A stretch of 64,000 nucleotides of DNA from positions 1,748,001-1,812,000 of the forward strand of contig BDSL01000005.1 of the NCBI GenBank assembly GCA_003116995.1. Direction: 5' to 3'. The number at the start of each line of letters is the position of its first letter. Positions within the stretch are counted from its first letter, which is position 1. The position numbers were made by a program, and so were the translations under genes. The DNA comes from Yamagishiella unicocca (taxonomy: Eukaryota; Chlorophyta; Chlorophyceae; Chlamydomonadales; Volvocaceae). The notes beneath the pieces were generated by a model, which was given only the letters and a program-made list of their open reading frames with translations, was not told the DNA's origin and made no database searches. Positions 56,901 through 64,000 of the stretch are shown here, in pieces.

Positions 56901-59900
56901 GAACCTGACACACAGAGTCTGGTGCCGATCCGCCTAATGGCGTTGCCCGATTGGTGTGTTGCCCTATTGGTGTGTTGGTGTGATGGTGTGTTGGCATGTT
57001 GGCATGGCTTCACGCCGTCCTCCGCCCCCGTCGTCTTCAGCTCCCCTAATCCTCGACAAACGACCCCCGACTTTTAGTCTCCTCAACCAAGTCCTCGATC
57101 ATGCATCTCCAAACGTATGTTATGATCCGAACGGTTTCCCCCTCCTGCACGGGTTTTCCGTGCAACCCTCCCTGGACCTCCGCAGGAGGACCTGGTGCTG
57201 CTCACTCGCAAGCCCCTGCCGGGCGCCGCGTCGGTATCGCGTCCGCCGGCGCCGTGCCTCCTGGCGGTGGTGGGCGATGTGGTGCCCGAGGAGGGCAGCT
57301 GGATGGTGACCATGCAGGTGAGGAGTCGACAAGGCAGCGGCTCCCGTCGGGATCACCGCCTCCCTACATCGCCCCCTGACCTCCTCACCAAATCCGGGGC
57401 GAGCATTGTCAATCCCCTAACGGGTACAGCTAAATTTTCTCCGGCGAGGACCGTATGTTCAGTACTTCCAATACCTTATACGTTATGCGGATGTGTAGAT
57501 ACCGTCCTGCCTCCTGATCACACCTGCCCAGCCCCACGCCGGCCCACCTGCTCGCCTAGCCCCCCACCCCGCGCCGTCCTGCGCGCCCTCCCCCGGCCCC
57601 CCCGGTACCATGCGCCAACTATCGCCAATTATCCTGTCCCTGTCGCGAAAACGGGTTTTATGCCACCCCCCGTGCCCACAGGCCTGCCTCAACCCCGGCG
57701 CCGACGGCTGCGGCCCGCGGCTTGAGGGCGTGATGCTACCCCGCAGCGAGTGGCACCTCACGGTGGTGCACTCGCTTGTGCCGCACTTCCGGGAGTTCGG
57801 GGTGAGCCGCACGGCAAGAGGCGGGGGGACAGGACGTGTAAGGGGTTGCAAGCACGTGTGAGGCGAGGGGCGCACGGCACGTGTGTTTTCCTGTCCTCCT
57901 CATGTGTATGAGCCTCGACCCGGGACCGGCGGGTTGGGGTTTTAGGGCTTCTGCGCGCCGTTTCCGTTTCGGCACTCCCACAAGGCTGCGGCCCCTCGCA
58001 ACCCCTCCCGTCCGGCCCCTCCGCAACCCCTCCCCTCCGGCCCCCGTTCCGCCCTCCGGCCCCTACGTCGGGTAACCTCGGCTCTTCTCGCCCACCCACC
58101 CCCCAGGCCCTCTGCAACCTGTGGCGCATCCACGAGCCCACCGTGCGCTTCCTGCTAAGCCCCAAGCCCGCCGCCACCTCGGCCGCCACCGCCGCCGGCG
58201 CCGCCTGGGACGCCGCGACGCTGCCGCCGCCGCTCAAGTCCGGCCTGGCGGCCGCCTTCAACGACTCGCAGCGCCAGGCGATCCTGTCCTCCCTGGACGC
58301 ATCCCACTTCACGCTCGTACAGGTGGGCACTCATCAGTGTCCGTACGCGCCTCTCTCCTCACCCGCCGCCACCGTAGTCGCGGAAATGGTTCATACTGCC
58401 ACCGCCGGCAAACACGCCGACGCATACCTAACCCCGCTCGCCCCCCGCCCACTGTTTGTGCCTGCCTCCTCCCTTTTTTCTTTTTTTCTTTTTTTCCAGG
58501 GCCCACCTGGCACCGGCAAGACCTCAGCCATCATGGGAGTCATCTCCGTGCTGTTGGCTCGCCCGGACATCCTCGAGTATAAGGCCTCGATGGCTTCGGG
58601 AGGGACTTGGAAGTACGACATCCTCGCCGCCGGCGGCGCTGACGGCGGCGGTCCGGCACCGAGAGGCGCGTCCGCGGGCGCCCGGGTCGGCGGCCGGACC
58701 GGCAGAGCCGGCGCCGCCGCCGCCACATTGACAGGCAGCGGCAGCGGCAAGGCAGCGGCAGCAGCAGCAGCAGCAGCTGCTGCTGCTGCTACTGCTGCGG
58801 GTCCGCTGAAAAAGTCGTCAGCTGCGAGGCGCTTCGAAGCGACGAAAGCCGCCGCCGCAGGATCATCCCACAACGACCCCGACACAAGGGCTGCGGCAGC
58901 GGCAGCGGGTCGTGACCCATACGCCCCGCCGCCAGCCAAGCAGCCGAAGCTGGCGGCGGCGGAGCCGCCGCCGCCGCCGCCGCCGCCTGCTGGGATGCCA
59001 GCTCAGCAGCGAGGGCTTCACTCAGCCGGTTCTGGTTCGGGCAGGGGGTTGGTCGGCGGGGCGGCGGGGGCAGCTCCCGCGGCGCCGCAGGACGCCCTGG
59101 ATGCCTTCGACTTCGCTTCCCAGCCCCGGTGCCGGGTGCTCGTGTGCGCGCAGTCCAACGCCGCCATAGACGAGCTGCTGACGCGGCTGGCGGCGGAGGG
59201 GGTGTGGCGGGCGGACGGGCGGCGGCGGCCGCCGGCGGTAGTGCGGCTGGGGCGAGTGGAGGTGAGGGAGGAGGGAGGGAGGGACCGCATGTAGCCTGGA
59301 CGAAATGGTGCCACAGATGGAGGCCGAAACGCAGCCTCATGCCGGGAAGCCCGAATTCTACGCCTCAGAGCCCTCCCTCGCGCCGGCTCCACGCCCTCGC
59401 GCCTCCCCTCCCGCCCAGGTGGCCCACGGGTCGGTCCTGGCTCTCCACGTCGACGCCCTGGCCCAGCAGCTGGCGGGCCGCCACCACGGCACCGCGGCCG
59501 CCAGCGCCGCTCTGGAGGACGCGAGGAGGTGGGGGAGGGGTGGGTGGTGGACGCGCGATGTAGGCAGCGACGCACAAAAGTTCCTCCTGCTGCAGCACGG
59601 GTCGGACTTTTTTTTATCTCAGATGAACCTAGGGACAAGAGGGTGTGGCCCCGGGACATCTGCCGTGCCCGCTTGTTATCTTCCTCCCGGCGAACCTCCC
59701 TGCAAGCCCGCCCGTCTTGGCTGTTCCTTTACGAAATTTTGATCAGCGGCACCGCCCCTACACCCACCTCCCGCCGCATCGCCACCTGCTGGGCGCTCCA
59801 GGGAGGTGACCGATGCCCGCAAGGAGTTCGAGGAGGTGCGGCTGGGTCGGGGGGCGGGGTGGGGTGGCGTGGCGGGGGGGTGGCGGGGAGGGCATACAAC

Positions 59901-62900
59901 CTGTTGTCGCGGGGAGGGGTGGGGGGGTGGGGGGTGTATGGCGGTGACGTGTGTCGCAGCTGGGAGCTCCTGTGGGGCCTTCGGATGGGGTAGGCATCTT
60001 CCACGGTAGGGTAGGCATCTTCCACGTTGCCTCGGAGTGTCGCCCAGGTAAAAGAGGGACAATAATTAGGTTTATTTTTGCGTCTAGATTATATATATAT
60101 AATATTTGCAAGGTGTAATAAAAGCAATTTTGGGGAGTGAGGTTGGGAGGTGGGGTGCTCTGGTGCGGATGCCCGCGCTCTCGAGACACTCCTGTGCCGT
60201 ACACCCTGCCGTACGGCCGTGCAGGTGACGCTGGAGTTGGACGAGCTGGAGAAGAAGCTGGCCCAGCAGCAGGGTGCCGCCAAGGCTGGCGGCGGCGGCA
60301 AGCGTGGGGGAAGCCGGGGGGCTGCGCCGGCCGCCGACGGTGCCGCCAACGGCGGCGACGATGCCGGCGACGATATGGACTTGTGCGGTTCCGGAGCCGA
60401 GTCTGACGTGGCGGAGGATGGCGAGTGCAGGAGGGCCTTGGAGGCGAGGGCATCTGCGGGAGGCGGCGGGAGGGGCAGTAACGGCGGCGCCGGCGGTGAC
60501 GAGGCTGGCGGCGGCGGCGCGGGCGGGGACGGCGACGGCGGTGTGGTGGCGTCCGCCGCCAAGGTCCAGGCGCTTCGAGAGCGCAAGCAGCGGCTGTGGG
60601 ACAAATTCAAGGTGCGAAGGTCGTGTGGGTAATACTGATGGGAATGGAGGCGGGAATGGGAATGGGCACCGGAAGGACACCTCCCTCCTTAGGGCGGTGC
60701 GCGCTGAAACGTCCCTGCCCCCCAAGGGTCGACATTCGACCTCCGACTTTCGTTTCCTCAACAAGTCCTCCAGCATGCATCTCGAAACGTCTGTCCTAAA
60801 CGGTTTTTCTCGCGTTCACGGGTCTTCCTTGCATCCCCCCCAAGGGAGGTTTTTATTTTTGCTATCCTCTCATGCCCTCCCTCCCAACCCCAACCCCAAG
60901 GGGTAACCCTTCCTATCATGCCACACAACGCACCCTGCCTTGTTGCTTGACGCCGTCTGGGGCTACCCTCTTGGTCTGCTCACGCCTTGCTGACGTCGTC
61001 GCAGTTCACCGAGCGGAGCCAGCGGCGGGGGACGCGGGAGGTGGAGAGGCAGCGCAAGGAGCTGCGGCAGGTGGGTGCGCGTGCACCGCCTCCCACTGGG
61101 TTTAACACCGCACCCGTGGGGGCCCGGGCCAGGCGGGAACGCCGCTCGGTTTATGGACTACGTTTTAGTCTTTAGTATAGAAATATTTGCTTTGGAAGGG
61201 GTGAAACGTGAAAGGGGTTCTTTCGTAACACATGTATAGCTGCATGAATTGCAAATAGATGAGCTCGCACAGACTGCGCCGCCGCAGGCCACTCGCACGC
61301 ATGCGAGTTATCGATCCTCGGGCACATGACGTGGGAAGCAAAACGACGGCGCGGTGTTTGGAAGAAAACACGTATCAATGCCTGAGCTACCGGTGCCTGA
61401 GCTACCGGCGCCTGAGCTACCGGCATCGGCCCATCCGCCATGCGCCAGGCTGTGCTGGCTTGGGTGCTCCCTCACCCCCAACCCCGCTGACACACAGCCT
61501 CACACCCACCCCCGCCGCCCCCCCGCCCCACAGGCCGTTGTGATGGCTGCCGAGGTGGTGGTGGCCACGCTGTCCAGCGCCGGTGGCGACCTGGCGCAGC
61601 TGTGGCTGGCGGCAACCAGCGCAGCGGCGGCGGCGGCAGCTGGGGGCGCAGCCGCCAGGGCGGCGGGCCAGTCCGGCGCCGCCGCCGGGGGTAACGCACC
61701 CGCCGGCGCCGGCGGCCCGCTGCTCCCCGCCGGCGGCCCCCGCTTCGACGCGCTCATCATCGACGAGGCGGCTCAGGCGCTGGAGCCGGCGGCGCTGATT
61801 CCGCTGCAGCTGCTGCAGCCTGGCGCCAAGGTGGGGCTGTGAATCAACCCTTGACCTCCTGCAGACCTGCCTCGGAACCCCCCGTTCGCCCCTTCTCCTC
61901 TCATCCCCCCCCCCCCCCCCCAAAAAAAAGCACGTGCCTAATCGGTTTTCTGCAGTGTCGTGCCCCGCCTAAGGCATATTCATTTACGCTTTACGTTACA
62001 CACGGACTGCAACACCTTGTATTTGTTTCCTAAGAGCCGACCTACGGGTGCTTCCCCTCCCTCCCCTCCCCAGGTGGTCCTGGTGGGCGACCCCCGCCAG
62101 CTGCCCCCCACGGTGCTGTCCCGCGCCGCCGACGCGGCCAAGCTGAGCCAGTCGCTGTTCGAGCGGCTGCAGTCCGCGGGCTGCAAGGTGTGCCTGCTCG
62201 GCCGCCAGTACCGCATGCACCCAGCCATCAGCAGGTGGGCTCAGGGGTTCTGGGTTTTGCGAGTTTCTAAGTTTTCGGGGTTTTGGGTTCGGGCTCGGGT
62301 TTGGGTGGCGCACCTGGGGCGGCGCACCTTCGACGGCCCCAGCCATCACCATCACCACCACCACCACGACCACCACCACCACCTCAATCATGCTACCTTG
62401 CTGGAAACGTGCTGCGGAACATGTTCTTTTCCTGGGTTTCGTTCCCACCAATGTGTCAACCCACGGTTTCCTCTCAACCCCTCCGCTACCCCGCCCCAAC
62501 GCCCCTCGGCTCCCTAGGTTCCCCTCGTCGTACTTCTACAACAACGAGCTGCTCGACGGCGAAACCATCACCGCAGCCAGCCGCGCCGCGCCCTGCCACA
62601 GCCACCCGCTGTTCGCGCCGCTGGTGGTGTACGACTGTCGAGACGGCAGGGAGGCGGGCGGCGGCGGCGGCGGCACCAAGGGCGGCTCGCTGCGGAACGT
62701 GGCGGAGGCGGACATGGTGGCGGCGCTGTATGCGGGTGGGGCGGGGGCGGGGCCCGAAGGGGACCACCGGGCCGGATGGAGGGGCTGGCGAGGAAATACA
62801 AGTAGGGGCTGGGGCTGGGAGGGGGCTGGGAACCGGGGGATTACAGACCAGAACCGGTAGCTCGACATGGGAAGTGAAGCTGGTGCATAGGCGTAGGAGT

Positions 62901-64000
62901 GAGAGGCTGTAGGCCATGTTCGGATCACGTGCCAAGCGCTCCGATGGGGAACGTCGCTTCGTACAAGGCGATGAAGCGAATACGGGTATCGTGAACGTAT
63001 CGGTAGTGTGCAGCCGCCGCAGCCGCAGCAGCGCCTAGCAGGCGCCGCCGCAGCGTCTAGCAGGCACCAAGCCAGGTTCGGGATTTTTTCCTTTCCAGAA
63101 GCCCTCCCAGTTGCACCGCCTCCCTCCCACACTCCGTAACCCCGGGCCGCTCCCGTTGCACCGCCTCCCTCCCACGGGTCCTCCTCGCAACCTCCCCACC
63201 GCCAAGCGCGCGTACCAAACACTTGCCCCGTTTCCTAATCCGTTGTACCCGTCAGTGCCGACCCACGGGTTTCCTCTCGCCCCCTCCCAAACCTCCCCAC
63301 CGCCCCCGCCCCGCAGGCCTCCGCAGCCGCTTCCCGGACTACCGCCCCCGCGTCGCCGTGCTGACGCCCTACCGCGCGCAGCTGGCGGCGCTGCGCTCCG
63401 CTCTGCGACACAAGGCGGGCGTGCGCGATGAAGAGCTGGCGGACCGAGTGGACGTCGCCACCGTCGACGGCTACCAGGGCCGCGAAGCCGACGTCGTCAT
63501 CTTCAGTGCCGTACGCGCCAAGCCCGCCGCCGCCGCCGCAGGCGGCGGCGGCGGGTCCGCCGTCGGCTTCTTGGCTGACGTGCGGCGCATGAATGTGGCG
63601 CTCACTCGTGCCCGCTGCTGCCTGTGGGTGGTCGCGCACGTGCCCACGCTGGCGACCAGCCCGCCCTGGCTGGCGCTGCTGCGCCACGCCGCGACCCACG
63701 GGTCGCTCATGACCGCGCCGACGCCCTCCCGGCGGCTGCTGAGCGTGCAGCCGGAGGGCGCGGCCGCGGCGTACGGCATGTCGGAGGCGGCGCTGGAGCG
63801 GCTGCTGGCGGGAGTGCCCGCGGTGGCTAACGCTGGCGCGAACGGAGCAGACGGCGGCGGCGGCGCCGCCGCCGCGGGTGCTGCGCCGTCGGCTGCGCCG
63901 TCGGAGCGTCGTAGGGAGGGCTCAGAGGGCGGCGCCCCTCCTAGGGGGGCGCCCGCTCGCAACCCTGTGAGCATCGCACCGACGGCCAAGCCACTGCCAA
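44902..64000 (+). CDS. SEN1: Sen1/senataxin-type SF1 helicase (truncated by window end)
   Basis: At least 33 exons, over 2,800 residues before the window ends. Exons: 44902-44979, 45049-45124, 45281-45438, 45758-45874, 46099-46290, 46739-47329, 47470-47895, 48200-48545, 48948-49079, 49460-49667, 50081-50297, 50525-50569, 50899-50997, 51231-51323, 51821-51997, 52577-52715, 53264-53993, 54277-54972, 55378-55706, 56000-56201, 56502-56727, 57186-57317, 57682-57801, 58107-58322, 58500-59261, 59419-59528, 59802-59835, 60225-60611, 61005-61070, 61534-61830, 62074-62234, 62518-62735, 63317-. Sen1 unwinds R-loops and terminates transcription. The N-terminal third is helical (SEN1_N-like). Helicase motifs in order: FNDSQRQAIL, GPPGTGKT (58500), VLVCAQSNAAIDELL, DALIIDEAAQALEP, VVLVGDPRQLPPTV, GRQYRMHP, VDGYQGREADVVIFS and RRMNVALTRAR. 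A motif resembling a SUMO-interacting motif is in exon 17. Exon 11 ends either at a GC donor (50297) or a GT donor (50306), both in frame; the acceptor before exon 13 is AAG and weak. Confidence 0.93.
46291..46738 (+). mobile_element. Introner-like intron 5 of Sen1
   Basis: About 35 bases after the GTGAGA donor begins an arm (46326-46392): ggttacataaaagaac, ccgttgactcgacatggg, tagtgggtgcatagcc and ttcggacacc. The reverse complement of 46651-46733, which ends at the acceptor tract, reads gtagttacacaagaaccgtt, gacgcgaaaaggacaggat, agttggcgcatggtcggcgg. The arms are diverged inverted copies of each other and bracket almost the whole intron. Confidence 0.7.
48546..49459 (+). mobile_element. Introner right ends in Sen1 introns 8 and 9
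   Basis: Intron 8 ends with atgcgccagctatcctatcc, gcgtaaccggttgttaa and a C-rich acceptor. Intron 9 ends with ccatgtcgagtgaccggttc, tttttgtaacc and ccccccgcag. Both equal the reverse complement of the ggttacataaaagaaccggt arm of intron 5. Exon 9 (48948-49079) lies between the two introns. Confidence 0.55.
52008..52142. repeat. 41-bp tandem repeat in Sen1 intron 15
   Basis: Units containing tataaaaaccgtattacgca begin at 52021, 52062 and 52103, an exact 41-base period. The unit resembles the end of the introner-like family (gtaaaaaccgttgacgcgac, ggacagg). Confidence 0.93.
52780..52889. repeat. 33-bp tandem repeat, about 3.3 copies, Sen1 intron 16
   Basis: Units beginning gcgaggagactgacggtgaa start at 52780, 52813 and 52846, with a partial copy at 52879. 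Although open in one frame, the block lies between a good donor (52716) and acceptor (53263) and is intronic. Confidence 0.9.
60050..60130. other. AT-rich island in Sen1 intron 27
   Basis: A sharply AT-rich block including atatatatataatatttgc, in the intron 59836-60224. It is flanked on its 5' side by two copies of gtagggtaggcatcttccac-like sequence (59985-60030). Confidence 0.75.
61377..61426. repeat. 15-bp tandem repeat in Sen1 intron 29
   Basis: The unit tgcctgagctaccgg/cgcctgagctaccgg is repeated about three times in the 61071-61533 intron. Confidence 0.85.

Noticed and set aside
63235..63989. Minus-strand ORFs opposite the Sen1 C-terminal helicase motifs
   Set aside because: The plus strand encodes intact helicase motifs V and VI, so the antisense ORFs are shadows.

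Overview
This window looks like a nuclear contig from a GC-rich chlorophyte alga, most likely a volvocine or other Chlamydomonadales species. The evidence is very GC-rich coding sequence with long Ala/Gly/Pro tracts, short exons with GTGCG or GTGAG donors, TGTAA poly(A) motifs, short interstitial tracts of the Chlamydomonas-type telomere unit TTTTAGGG, a plant-specific NPSN SNARE and a chloroplast-type GrpE with a transit peptide. I see no prokaryotic operon, CRISPR, rRNA, tRNA or viral gene. Species assignment is inference.

Nine protein-coding genes can be modelled, most exon by exon with matching reading phases. (1) 40-744 +: ZMAT2/Snu23 splicing zinc finger. (2) 1912-2800 +: HSP90 co-chaperone p23. 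(3) 3753-7425 -: GrpE nucleotide-exchange factor (CGE1-like), seven exons. (4) 9027-15717 -: a 1,221-residue F-box protein. (5) 16453-20725 +: XAP5/FAM50. (6) 22084-29632 -: a 1,106-residue protein I do not recognise. (7) 32571-39866 -: a fusion of a protein-isoaspartate-methyltransferase-like domain with a C-terminal BTB/BACK module. (8) 40236-42893 +: an NPSN-type SNARE. (9) 44902 to beyond 64000 +: a giant Sen1/senataxin helicase with at least 33 exons, cut by the window end.

Functionally this is an ordinary nuclear neighbourhood: RNA metabolism (ZMAT2, XAP5, Sen1), proteostasis (p23, GrpE), probable ubiquitin-ligase adaptors (F-box, PIMT-BTB) and membrane traffic (NPSN). Neighbouring genes are not arranged as a pathway.

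The most unusual layer is in the introns. Short dispersed repeats recur in introns of genes 4 to 9 in both orientations. Several introns carry the two ends of one element as inverted arms, one starting a few dozen bases after the donor and the other finishing just before the acceptor. This is the architecture expected of introners (intron-generating non-autonomous transposons). Introns also hold tandem arrays, a perfect 34-bp inverted repeat, telomere-like tracts and AT-rich islands.
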